Of a DNA stretch of 64,000 nt, positions 14,921 through 22,522 are shown piece after piece. The notes below the pieces were generated by a model. That model made no database searches. It saw nothing but the letters and a program-made list of their open reading frames with translations, and had not been told where the DNA came from. The stretch is from positions 2,299,001 through 2,363,000 of the forward strand of contig NZ_CP031337.1 of NCBI RefSeq assembly GCF_003355495.1. Reading direction: 5' to 3'. This stretch comes from Crenobacter cavernae (GTDB lineage: Bacteria > Pseudomonadota > Gammaproteobacteria > Burkholderiales > Chromobacteriaceae). Each line of letters starts with the position of its first letter. Position 1 is the stretch's first letter. The translations under genes and the position numbers were made by a program.

Positions 14921-16066
14921 ATGAAACATCGCTTGAAGCAGCTCATCCTGGCCGCGTCGCTGGCCGTGCCCGCCCTCAGTTTTGCCAATACCGCTTTCGT
15001 GCCGCCGGTACCCGAGATCGCCGGCACCGCCTACTTCCTGCTCGACGCGCAAAGCGGTCAGCCTATCGCCACCCGCGATGCGGACACGCGCATCGAACCG
15101 GCATCGCTGACCAAGCTGATGACCGCCTACCTGACATTTAAGGCGCTGAAGGAAAAGCGCCTGACGCTCGAGCAGGCGCTGAGCGTGTCGCCCAAGGGCT
15201 GGAAGACCGAGGGCTCGCGCATGTTCCTCGACCCGAAGGTGCCGACCCGCGTCGACGACCTGATCAAGGGCATGATCGTGCAGTCGGGCAACGACGCGTG
15301 CGTGACGTTGGCCGAGGCGATCGCCGGCAGCGAGGAAGTGTTCGCGCAGCTGATGACGCGAGAGGCCAAGCGGCTCGGCATGAACCACACGCGGTTCATG
15401 AACTCGACCGGCCTGCCCGATGCGAACCACTACACGACGGTGCGCGACCTGTCGACGCTGGCGTCGTCCATCGTGCGCGACTTCCCCGAGTTCTACCCGA
15501 TTTACTCGCTGAAGTCGTTCACGTATAACGGCATCACCCAGCCCAACCGCAACCTGCTGCTGTACCGCGACCCCTTCGTCGACGGCATGAAGACCGGCTT
15601 CACCGACAGCGCCGGCTACAACCTGATCGCCTCCAGCCATCGCGACGGCCGTCGCGTGGTGTCGGTGGTGGTCGGCACCGCCAGCCCCGAGGCGCGCGCG
15701 GTGGAAAGCTCCAAGCTGCTCAACTACGGCTTGCAGTTCTTCGATACGCCCAAACTTTACGCCGCAGCGAAACCGGTTTCCGAAGTGCCGGTCTACAAGG
15801 GCGACGCCGCCAAACTGCCGATCGGCTTCAACCAGGACGTGTTCACTACCGTCAGCAAGGGCCAGGCCGGCCGACTCAAGGCCGAGCTGACCACCCAGCA
15901 GCCGGTGATCGCGCCGATCAAGGCCGGCCAGCAGGTCGGCACGCTCAAGGTCAGCCTCGACGGCAAGCCGGTGCTCGAGCGCCCGGTCGTGGCGCTGCAG
16001 AGCGTCGGCGAGGGCGGCTTCTTCGGCCGCCTGTGGGACAGCCTGAAGCTGTTGCTGGGCATGTAA
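14921..16066 (+). CDS. dacC: D-alanyl-D-alanine carboxypeptidase (PBP5/6 family)
   Basis: 381 residues from the ATG at 14921. The signal peptide is MKHRLKQLILAASLAVPALS, cleaved near FAN. Penicillin-binding motifs are SLTK (SxxK), SGN and KTG, in order and with normal spacing. The C-terminal beta domain ends in an amphipathic helix (GRLWDSLKLLLGM) that anchors the enzyme to the periplasmic face of the inner membrane. It trims pentapeptide side chains of peptidoglycan. The downstream ybeD-lipB-lipA order is a classic arrangement. Confidence 0.95.
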   Translation: MKHRLKQLILAASLAVPALSFANTAFVPPVPEIAGTAYFLLDAQSGQPIATRDADTRIEPASLTKLMTAYLTFKALKEKRLTLEQALSVSPKGWKTEGSRMFLDPKVPTRVDDLIKGMIVQSGNDACVTLAEAIAGSEEVFAQLMTREAKRLGMNHTRFMNSTGLPDANHYTTVRDLSTLASSIVRDFPEFYPIYSLKSFTYNGITQPNRNLLLYRDPFVDGMKTGFTDSAGYNLIASSHRDGRRVVSVVVGTASPEARAVESSKLLNYGLQFFDTPKLYAAAKPVSEVPVYKGDAAKLPIGFNQDVFTTVSKGQAGRLKAELTTQQPVIAPIKAGQQVGTLKVSLDGKPVLERPVVALQSVGEGGFFGRLWDSLKLLLGM

Positions 16067-16078
16067 CAAACCGGCGGG

Positions 16079-16108
16079 GCTCGGCCAACCCTTCAAGGTT
16101 GGCCGAGC
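16079..16108. repeat. Inverted pair of the dispersed GGTTGGCCGAGC motif
   Basis: GCTCGGCCAACC (16079-16090) and GGTTGGCCGAGC (16097-16108) are exact inverted copies with a six-base spacer. They form a strong hairpin between dacC and ybeD but lack a T run, so any termination here would be weak. Confidence 0.85.
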
Positions 16109-16127
16109 TTAAGTACGTAGGAGCACG

Positions 16128-16403
16128 ATGATGACGACCGAACAACAGACCGATGTATTCGAATTTCCCTGCCGCTTTCCGCTCAAGATCATGGGCGAGC
16201 GGCACGACGCGTTCGCCGCGACCATCCTTGCCGTGGTGCAGGGCCATGCGCCGGCCACGACCGACGTCGACGTCGACGTGCGCGAGAGCTCGAGCGGGCG
16301 CTTCCTGTCGCTGACGGTGACGATCACCGCCGAGAGCCGCGAGCAGCTCGACAACATCTACCGCGCGCTGACCAGCCACCCGATGGTCAAAGTGGTGCTC
16401 TGA
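16128..16403 (+). CDS. ybeD: YbeD/DUF493 family protein
   Basis: 91 residues with the DUF493 ferredoxin-like fold pattern: FEFPCRFPLKIMGERHDAFA at the start and YRALTSHPMVKVVL at the end. The family is thought to be a small regulatory ACT-like domain and is almost always found before lipB. The stop is 4 bases before the lipB start. Confidence 0.88.
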   Translation: MMTTEQQTDVFEFPCRFPLKIMGERHDAFAATILAVVQGHAPATTDVDVDVRESSSGRFLSLTVTITAESREQLDNIYRALTSHPMVKVVL

Positions 16404-16406
16404 AAC

Positions 16407-17033
16407 GTGGAGCGCCTCGTCAAATACCTCGGCCGGGTCGACTACGAGCCGACCTGGCGCGCGATGCAGGCGTTCACCGACGCGCGCACGCGCGACACGC
16501 AGGACGAGATCTGGCTGCTCGAGCATCCGCCCGTCTATACCTTGGGTCTCGCCGGCAAGGAAGAGCACCTGTTGCGCGCGACCGACATCCCGGTCGTCAA
16601 GATCGACCGCGGCGGCCAGGTGACCTACCATGGGCCGGGCCAGCTGGTCGCCTACCTGTTGATCGACTTCAAGCGCATGGGCATCGGCGTGCGCGAGCTG
16701 GTGCAACGCATCGAGAACGCGGTGATCGACCTCATGGCCGAGTTCGGTGTTGAAGCGGTCGGCGACCGCGACGCGCCCGGCGTCTACGTCGACGGCGCGA
16801 AGATCGCCGCGCTCGGTTTAAGGATCAAGAACGGGGCGGTGTACCATGGCCTCAGCCTGAACGTCGACATGGACCTGACGCCGTTCAATTGGATCAACCC
16901 CTGCGGTTACGCCAACCTGAAAGTAACGCAGATGAAGGATGTCGGGGCGCCGGTCACGGTAGAGGAGGCGGCCCGCAGGCTGCTGCCCCACCTGGAGCGC
17001 CACCTGACCGTGATCAAGAAGGAGACAGCATGA
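16407..17033 (+). CDS. lipB: Octanoyltransferase
   Basis: 208 residues with a GTG start at 16407. Catalytic features: RGGQVTYHGPGQLVAYLL, GAKIAALGLRI and the Cys/Lys dyad in NPCGYANLKVTQM. It transfers octanoyl from acyl carrier protein to apo-lipoyl domains. The stop overlaps the lipA ATG (ATGA). Confidence 0.95.
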   Translation: MERLVKYLGRVDYEPTWRAMQAFTDARTRDTQDEIWLLEHPPVYTLGLAGKEEHLLRATDIPVVKIDRGGQVTYHGPGQLVAYLLIDFKRMGIGVRELVQRIENAVIDLMAEFGVEAVGDRDAPGVYVDGAKIAALGLRIKNGAVYHGLSLNVDMDLTPFNWINPCGYANLKVTQMKDVGAPVTVEEAARRLLPHLERHLTVIKKETA

Positions 17034-17977
17034 AACTCGACAATGCGGCCGGCGTAAAGCACAAGGGCGAAGCCAAGACCGCGCGGATCCCGATCAAGAT
17101 CGTGCCGCTGGAAGAAAAGCTGAAGAAGCCGGAGTGGATCCGCGCCAAGATCCCGGGCGGCCAGCGTTTCTTCGAGATCAAGAACATCCTGCGCGAGCAG
17201 AAGCTGTACACCGTGTGCGAAGAAGCGAGCTGCCCGAACATCGGCGAATGCTTCAGCAAGGGCACCGCGACCTTCATGATCATGGGTGACATCTGCACGC
17301 GTCGTTGCCCGTTCTGCGACGTCGGCCACGGCCGGCCGAACGCGCTCGACCCCGACGAGCCGCGCCACCTGGCCGAAACCGTCGCCGCGCTGAAGCTCAA
17401 GTACGTCGTGATCACGTCGGTCGACCGCGACGACCTGCGAGACGGCGGCGCGCAGCACTTCGCCGACTGCATCGCCGAGATCCGCAAGACCTCGCCCTCC
17501 ACGCAGATCGAGGTGCTGGTGCCCGACTTCCGCGGCCGGCTCGAGATCGCGCTCGACATCCTGTCGGCGACGCCGCCCGACGTGATGAACCATAACCTCG
17601 AGACCTCGCCGCGCCTCTACAAGCAGGCGCGCCCCGGTTCGGACTACCTGCACTCGCTGAAGCTCCTGAAGGACTTCAAGGCGCGCAACCCGGACGTCGC
17701 GACCAAGTCGGGCATCATGGTCGGCCTCGGCGAGACCGACGAGGAGGTCTACGAGGTGATGGCCGACATGCGCGCGCACGACATCGACATGATCACCATC
17801 GGCCAGTACCTACAGCCGTCCGCCGGCCACCTGCCGGTGCTGCGCTACGTGCACCCGGACCTGTTCAAGCAGTACGAGGGGCGTGCCTACGACATGGGCT
17901 TCCGCCACGCGGCGGTCGGCGCGATGGTGCGCTCGAGCTACCACGCCGACGAGCAGGCGCATGAGGCCGGCGTGTAA
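17030..17977 (+). CDS. lipA: Lipoyl synthase (radical SAM)
   Basis: 315 residues from ATG 17030, with an AAGGAG ribosome site. It has both iron-sulfur signatures: CEEASCPNIGEC for the auxiliary cluster and CTRRCPFC for the radical SAM cluster. The C-terminal RSSY motif that ligates the auxiliary cluster is also present (VRSSYHADEQ). It inserts two sulfurs into octanoyl groups to form lipoyl cofactors, completing the pathway begun by LipB. Confidence 0.97.
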   Translation: MKLDNAAGVKHKGEAKTARIPIKIVPLEEKLKKPEWIRAKIPGGQRFFEIKNILREQKLYTVCEEASCPNIGECFSKGTATFMIMGDICTRRCPFCDVGHGRPNALDPDEPRHLAETVAALKLKYVVITSVDRDDLRDGGAQHFADCIAEIRKTSPSTQIEVLVPDFRGRLEIALDILSATPPDVMNHNLETSPRLYKQARPGSDYLHSLKLLKDFKARNPDVATKSGIMVGLGETDEEVYEVMADMRAHDIDMITIGQYLQPSAGHLPVLRYVHPDLFKQYEGRAYDMGFRHAAVGAMVRSSYHADEQAHEAGV

Positions 17978-17995
17978 GTCGGCTGCACAAAACGA

Positions 17996-18027
17996 GAAAG
18001 GCCGGGACGATTCCCGGCCTTTTTATT
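17996..18027 (+). terminator. Intrinsic terminator after lipA
   Basis: GGCCGGGA pairs with TCCCGGCC around a four-base loop and is followed by TTTTTATTT. Confidence 0.9.
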
Positions 18028-18087
18028 TGGGCGGATGAAAAAGGCTCTGCCGATCCCAAGGTTGGCTGGGCCGCCTTGTTTTGCATG

Positions 18088-18104
18088 ATGTTATAGAGTA
18101 ACAT
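18088..18104. promoter_or_regulatory. Candidate Zur box ahead of the zinc operon
   Basis: ATGTTATAGAGTAACAT is an inverted repeat (ATGTTA / TAACAT) that closely follows the proteobacterial Zur operator. It lies 37 bases before the zur start, in an AT-rich patch that should hold the promoter. I infer zinc-dependent autorepression of the whole operon. Confidence 0.75.
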
Positions 18105-18140
18105 TCACATCCTTCCCGACCCTCTCATTATCCGGTCCCC

Positions 18141-18575
18141 ATGGACAAAACCGCCTTTCTCGCCGCGGCCGAACAGCATTGCCAGCGTCTCGGCTGCAAG
18201 CTGACCGCGCTGCGCCGCCGGGTGCTCGAGCTGGTGCTCGGCTACCCCGGCGTGGTCAAGGCCTATCAGGTGCTGGCCGACCTGCAGAAGGAGCGCGGCG
18301 TCGCCGCGCCGCCTACCGTCTACCGCGCGCTCGACTTTCTCGTAGAGAACGGATTGCTCCACCGCGTCGAGGCGCTGAACGGCTTCATCGTCTGCGAGCA
18401 CTTCGACTGCCCGCACGAGGGGATGATCCTGGTGTGCGAACGCTGCGGCGGCGTGACCGAGCTGGACGCCACCGGCCCGATGGCTGCGCTGCGCGACGCT
18501 TCCGCCGCCGCCGGCTTCGCCGTGACGCCGCAAAACCTGGTGCTGACCGGCACCTGCCAGGCCTGCCGAGCATGA
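18141..18575 (+). CDS. zur: Zinc uptake regulator Zur (Fur family)
   Basis: 144 residues. Winged helix: LTALRRRVLELVLGYPGVVK and PTVYRALDFLVENGLLHRVE. Zinc sites: EHFDCPHEGMILVCERCGG and the C-terminal CQAC give two CxxC pairs for the structural zinc, plus His/Cys ligands for the sensing site. It represses zinc uptake genes when zinc is sufficient. It is first in an operon with znuCBA and a CobW GTPase, which separates it from Fur. The stop overlaps the next start (ATGA). Confidence 0.93.
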   Translation: MDKTAFLAAAEQHCQRLGCKLTALRRRVLELVLGYPGVVKAYQVLADLQKERGVAAPPTVYRALDFLVENGLLHRVEALNGFIVCEHFDCPHEGMILVCERCGGVTELDATGPMAALRDASAAAGFAVTPQNLVLTGTCQACRA

Positions 18576-19507
18576 AAAAGACCATCGTCAACCTGTTTTC
18601 CGGCTTTCTGGGCGTGGGCAAGACCACCGCGCTGAAGGCCCTGATCGCCCGCCGCCCGGCGCACGAGCGCTGGGCGGTGATCGTCAACGAGTTCGGCGAG
18701 GTCGGCATCGACGGCGCCGCGCTCAGCCAGGACGGCCTGCCGGTCGCCGAGATCGCCGGCGGCTGCCTGTGCTGCGTCGCCGGCCCGCAGATGACCGCGA
18801 CCGTCGCGACGCTGCTGCGCCGCGAGCGGCCCGACCGGCTGTTGATCGAGGCGAGCGGCCTCGCGCACGCGGCCGGCGTCATCGACGAGCTGAACGAGAA
18901 GCCGCTCGGCGACGCGCTGACGATAGGCGCGGTCGTCACCGTCGTCGATCCGCGCCAGTTCGTGAACCCCGATTACGCGCGTCAGCCCTTGTACCGCGAC
19001 CAGGTTGCGATCGCCGACGTGCTCGTCGCGAACAAGGCCGAGATGGCCGACGAAGTCTCCTTGACCGCTTTCCGCGAGCAGGCCGCTGCGCTGTTCCCGC
19101 CCAAGGCGCTCATCGCCGAGGTCAGCCAGGGCGAGATCGACCCGGCGTGGCTCGACCTGCCGTTTGCGGAGAAATCACGCTACCGACCGGCGGTGGCGAA
19201 GGATGCCGCGAGCGCCTGGCAGTCGGAGGGCTTCACCTTCGACGCCGAGCGCAACTTCTGCGGCGAGAAGCTGACGCGCTTTTTCGACGAGCTGCCCAAA
19301 CTTCAGCCGGGCCTCGCGCGCGCCAAGGGCGTGTTCCGCGTGCTCGATTCCTTCGTGTGGCTGAACTGGGCCGAGGGGCAGTGGGGCGCGAGCCAGGTCG
19401 CGTGGCGGCGCGACAGTCGTTTCGAGCTGATCGCGACCGAACCCATCGACGCCGCGGCGATCGAGTCGACGCTGGCCTCTTGTCTCGAGAAGGAGGGCAA
19501 GCGATGA
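18572..19507 (+). CDS. CobW/COG0523 GTPase, putative zinc metallochaperone
   Basis: 311 residues from ATG 18572. Walker A is SGFLGVGKTTALK. GGCLCCVAG is the CxCC metal-binding motif of COG0523 proteins. The base-recognition motif is LVANKAE. The C-terminal CobW_C domain spans about residues 210-305. Zur-controlled members (ZigA, YeiR, ZagA) are thought to deliver scarce zinc to enzymes. The Zur operon context points to that subgroup rather than to cobalamin synthesis. ATGA overlaps at both ends indicate coupled translation. Confidence 0.88.
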   Translation: MKKTIVNLFSGFLGVGKTTALKALIARRPAHERWAVIVNEFGEVGIDGAALSQDGLPVAEIAGGCLCCVAGPQMTATVATLLRRERPDRLLIEASGLAHAAGVIDELNEKPLGDALTIGAVVTVVDPRQFVNPDYARQPLYRDQVAIADVLVANKAEMADEVSLTAFREQAAALFPPKALIAEVSQGEIDPAWLDLPFAEKSRYRPAVAKDAASAWQSEGFTFDAERNFCGEKLTRFFDELPKLQPGLARAKGVFRVLDSFVWLNWAEGQWGASQVAWRRDSRFELIATEPIDAAAIESTLASCLEKEGKR

Positions 19508-19698
19508 GCACGCCGCATGATCATTCGACACACGATCCCTCGACGCACGCACACGCACACGCACACGTCGAGCCGCTGCCGGCGCAAGGTTGGCCGAGCC
19601 TGATGGCGATGGCCGCTTGGCAGCGGCTGGTGCTGGCCGCCGGCCTGCTCGCACTGCTGTGGGGCGTGGTCGCGTGGGCGTTGGGAGGTGAAGCATGA
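19504..19698 (+). CDS. His-rich single-pass mini membrane protein of the zinc operon
   Basis: 64 residues. The first 22 hold ten histidines (DHSTHDPSTHAHAHAHVE). A linker with PAQGWPSL follows, then one hydrophobic helix (QRLVLAAGLLALLWGVVAWA). It overlaps both neighbours by four bases, so it is translated as part of the operon. I recognise no family. Position and His content suggest zinc binding at the membrane, perhaps feeding or buffering the ZnuBC transporter. The linker is encoded in part by an exact copy of the dispersed motif (19588-19599). Confidence 0.8.
   Translation: MSTPHDHSTHDPSTHAHAHAHVEPLPAQGWPSLMAMAAWQRLVLAAGLLALLWGVVAWALGGEA
19588..19599 (+). repeat. Dispersed motif copy, exact, inside the His-rich gene
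   Basis: GGTTGGCCGAGC preceded by CAA, giving the full 15-base CAAGGTTGGCCGAGC form. Confidence 0.8.
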
Positions 19699-20435
19699 GC
19701 CTCGTCCTCGAGAACCTGACCGTTTCCTACCAGCGCCACCCGGCGGTGCACCATGTGTCCGGCGCCTTCGCCGAGGGCGATGCGACCGCGATCTTCGGGC
19801 CTAACGGCGCCGGCAAGAGCACGCTGCTCAAGGCCATGGTCGGCGCGCTGCGCCCCGATTCGGGCAGGGCGGTGATGTCCTACCGCCGCGCCGACATCGC
19901 CTATCTGCCGCAACAATCGGAAATCGACCGCAGCCTGCCGATCAACGTAGAGGACCTGGTGCTTTCGGGCCTGTGGCACCGCACCGGGCCGTTCGGCGGC
20001 GTCGGCCGAGCCGGCATCGCACGCGTCGCCGAGGCGCTGGCTACCGTAGGGTTGACCGAGTTCGCGCAGCGGCCGATCTCGGCGCTGTCGAGCGGCCAGT
20101 TCCAGCGCGTGCTGTTCGCGCGCATCCTGGTGCAGGACGCGCGTCTGATTCTGTTGGATGAACCGTTCAACGCGGTAGACGCGAAGACCACTTACGACCT
20201 GTTGGCGCTGGTGCGCCGCTGGCGTGCCGAAGGCCGCACCGTGGTCGCGGTGCTGCACGACTACGAGCAGGTGCACGCCTACTTCCCGCACACCTTGCTG
20301 ATGGCGCGCGAAGTGGTCGCCTGGGGCAGGACCGAGACCGTGCTGACCGACGCCAATCTCAGGCGCGCAGTAGACCGCGCAGCGCACTGGCAGGAACACG
20401 CGCCGGTGTGCCGCGTCGACGGGGAGGCCGCGTGA
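19695..20435 (+). CDS. znuC: Zinc ABC transporter ATPase ZnuC
   Basis: 246 residues. Walker A GPNGAGKST, Q-loop YLPQQSEIDR, signature LSSGQFQRV, Walker B LILLDEPF and H-loop VLHDYEQVH are all present. It drives zinc import through ZnuB. Its start overlaps the His-rich gene and its stop overlaps the znuB start. Confidence 0.93.
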   Translation: MSLVLENLTVSYQRHPAVHHVSGAFAEGDATAIFGPNGAGKSTLLKAMVGALRPDSGRAVMSYRRADIAYLPQQSEIDRSLPINVEDLVLSGLWHRTGPFGGVGRAGIARVAEALATVGLTEFAQRPISALSSGQFQRVLFARILVQDARLILLDEPFNAVDAKTTYDLLALVRRWRAEGRTVVAVLHDYEQVHAYFPHTLLMAREVVAWGRTETVLTDANLRRAVDRAAHWQEHAPVCRVDGEAA

Positions 20436-21310
20436 TGTCGCATCTTTACGAACTCTTTTTCGCGCCGTTCGCCGACTTCGGCTTCATGCGCCGCGCGCTC
20501 GCCGGTTGTTTGGCGCTCGCGCTCGGCAGCGGCCCGGTAGGGCTGATGCTGGTGATGCGCCGCATGAGCCTGATGGGCGACGCGATGAGCCACGCGGTGC
20601 TGCCCGGCGCGGCGATCGGCTTCCTCGTCGCCGGTTTGAGTCTGCCGGCGATGAGCGTCGGCGGCTTCGTCGCCGGCGTGCTGGTCGCGCTGATGGCGGG
20701 CCTCGCGACGCGTTTCACCGGCGTCAAGGAAGACGCGAGCTTCGCGGCCTTCTTTTTGATGTCGCTCGCGCTCGGCGTCTTGATCGTGTCGAAGAGCGGC
20801 AGCAACGTCGACCTGATGCACATCCTGTTCGGCTCGGTGCTCGCCGTCGATAGCGCCGCGCTGGTATTGATCGCGTCGGTCGCGACGGTGACCTTGTTCA
20901 CGCTGGCGGTCATCTACCGCCCGCTGATGCTCGAAAGTCTCGACCCGGTGTTCATGCGCGCGGTCGGCGCGAAGGGCGGGCTGTGGCATCTGTTGTTCCT
21001 GATGCTGGTCGTGCTGAACCTCGTCGCCGGCTTCCAGGCGCTCGGCACCTTGATGGCGGTCGGCCTGATGATGCTGCCGGCGATCACTGCGCGGCTGTGG
21101 TCGCACTCGGTAGGCGGCATGATGCTGACGTCGGTGAGCGTCGCGTTCGCGTCGGGGCTCGGCGGCTTGCTCCTGTCCTACCACTTCGAGCTGTCGTCCG
21201 GCCCGGCGATCATCCTGTTGGCCGGCGTCGTCTACCTGTTCTCGCTGCTGTTCGCGCCGGCCGGCGGCGCGCTGCCGCGCTACATCCGTTCGCGCCATTT
21301 CGAGCAGTGA
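20435..21310 (+). CDS. znuB: Zinc ABC transporter permease ZnuB
   Basis: 291 residues from ATG 20435 (a GTG sits one codon earlier). Eight or more membrane helices in the ABC-3 pattern, with MLVMRRMSLMGDAMSHAVLPGAAIGF and a central ALGTLMAVGLMMLPAITARL. It forms the inner-membrane channel with ZnuC. It is coupled to znuC. Confidence 0.93.
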   Translation: MSHLYELFFAPFADFGFMRRALAGCLALALGSGPVGLMLVMRRMSLMGDAMSHAVLPGAAIGFLVAGLSLPAMSVGGFVAGVLVALMAGLATRFTGVKEDASFAAFFLMSLALGVLIVSKSGSNVDLMHILFGSVLAVDSAALVLIASVATVTLFTLAVIYRPLMLESLDPVFMRAVGAKGGLWHLLFLMLVVLNLVAGFQALGTLMAVGLMMLPAITARLWSHSVGGMMLTSVSVAFASGLGGLLLSYHFELSSGPAIILLAGVVYLFSLLFAPAGGALPRYIRSRHFEQ

Positions 21311-21324
21311 TCTCTGAGTAGCAA

Positions 21325-21336
21325 GGTTGGCCGAGC
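21325..21336 (+). repeat. Dispersed motif copy, exact, between znuB and znuA
   Basis: CAAGGTTGGCCGAGC 15 bases after the znuB stop. A degraded inverted partner (GCTCGGTCAGGCCAGCC) follows at 21363-21379, so the pair can form an imperfect hairpin that might lower read-through into znuA. Confidence 0.75.
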
Positions 21337-21417
21337 ATTTCCTCGCGACGCTGCGCTTGCCTCGCTCGGTCAGGCCAGCCTTGGCACCGCTTCGCTTTCC
21401 ATAAAGGAGTTCGCACG

Positions 21418-22317
21418 ATGAAGAAAACCCTGTTGGCTCTGGCCCTGATGACCGGCCCGCTGTCGGCGTTCGCGGCCAAGCTGCCGGTGGTGGCGAGCTT
21501 TTCCATCGTCGCCGACATGACGCGCGAAGTCGGCGGCGACCGCGTCGACGTCGTGTCGCTGGTCGGCGCCGACCAGGACGCGCACGTCTACCAGCCGACG
21601 CCGGCCGACGTGAAGCGAGTCGCCGGTGCGAAGGTGTTCGTCGCCAACGGTCTCGGTTTCGAGGGCTGGCTGTCGCGCCTGTCGCGTTCGGCCGGCTTCA
21701 AGGGCATCACCGTCGAGGCGGCGAAGGGCGTGAAGCCGATCGAAGAGCACGAAGAACACGGCCACGGCGGCCACGAAGGTCACGACCACGGCGAGATCAA
21801 CCCGCACGCCTGGCACGACCTCTTGGCGGCGCAGCGTTACGTCGCCAACATCGAGGCGGCGCTCGAGAAGGCCGACCCGGCGGGCCGCGACTATTACCGC
21901 GGTCGTGCGAGTGCTTATACGGCCAAGCTGAAGGAGCTCGACGCTTGGGCGATCAAGAGCTTTTCCGCGATCCCGGCCGAGCGCCGCAAGGTACTGACCA
22001 GCCACGACGCGTTTCCTTATCTGGGTAAGCGTTACGGCATCCGTTTCATCGCGCCGCAGGGCGTGAGCACCGAGAGCGAGGCGTCGGCCAAGGGCGTCGC
22101 GCAGATCGTGCGCGAGGTGAAGAAGCAGAAGGTGAGCGCGGTGTTCTTCGAGAACATGGCCGACCAGAAGCTGCTCGGCCAACTGTCGCGCGAGGCCGGC
22201 GTGAAGGTGGTCGGCAAGCTGTACTCGGATGCGCTGTCGGCGCCTAGCGGCCCGGCACCGAGCTTCGTCGCGCTGTTCCGCTACAACGCCGACACCTTGC
22301 TGAAGGCGCTGAAGTAA
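21418..22317 (+). CDS. znuA: Zinc-binding periplasmic protein ZnuA
   Basis: 299 residues with AAAGGAG upstream. Signal peptide MKKTLLALALMTGPLSAFAA. Cluster A-I fold with zinc ligands in DAHVYQPTP, NPHAWHD, TSHDAFPYL and a C-terminal Asp. A His/Glu-rich loop (EEHEEHGHGGHEGHDHGE, residues about 110-127) is typical of high-affinity ZnuA. It captures zinc for ZnuBC and is last gene of the Zur operon. Confidence 0.95.
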   Translation: MKKTLLALALMTGPLSAFAAKLPVVASFSIVADMTREVGGDRVDVVSLVGADQDAHVYQPTPADVKRVAGAKVFVANGLGFEGWLSRLSRSAGFKGITVEAAKGVKPIEEHEEHGHGGHEGHDHGEINPHAWHDLLAAQRYVANIEAALEKADPAGRDYYRGRASAYTAKLKELDAWAIKSFSAIPAERRKVLTSHDAFPYLGKRYGIRFIAPQGVSTESEASAKGVAQIVREVKKQKVSAVFFENMADQKLLGQLSREAGVKVVGKLYSDALSAPSGPAPSFVALFRYNADTLLKALK

Positions 22318-22330
22318 GGACTGCGGAACG

Positions 22331-22359
22331 AAAAAGCCGGCCCGAGGGCCGGCTTTTTT
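22331..22359. terminator. Bidirectional terminator between znuA and cydX
   Basis: AAAAAGCCGGCC pairs with GGCCGGCTTTTTT around CGAG. It serves both convergent operons. Confidence 0.92.
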
Positions 22360-22372
22360 CATGGCTTGAAGC

Positions 22373-22513
22373 TCAACGGTGTTCTTCGAAGCGGCGGCGC
22401 GTCTTCTCCTCGTCGCGTACGCCGAAAGCGTAGTGGCTCTCGAGCCACATCACGTTGATGATGCCGAGGCTGAGTGCGAGGCCGAGGCCGAGGATCCAGG
22501 CGAAATACCACAT
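22373..22513 (-). CDS. cydX: Cytochrome bd small subunit CydX
   Basis: 46 residues starting MWYFAWILGLGLALSLGIIN, the conserved CydX N-terminal membrane helix, then a charged tail (RDEEKTRRRFEEHR). A GGAG site lies 7 bases before the ATG. CydX stabilises the bd oxidase. It directly follows cydB, and the gene is short enough to be missed by automated calls. Confidence 0.92.
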   Translation of the reverse strand: MWYFAWILGLGLALSLGIINVMWLESHYAFGVRDEEKTRRRFEEHR

Positions 22514-22522
22514 GGTTTCTCC

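Noticed and set aside
19546..19567. Short tandem ACGCAC repeat as a phase-variable tract
   Set aside because: The unit is six bases, so length changes keep the frame. It simply encodes alternating Ala-His.
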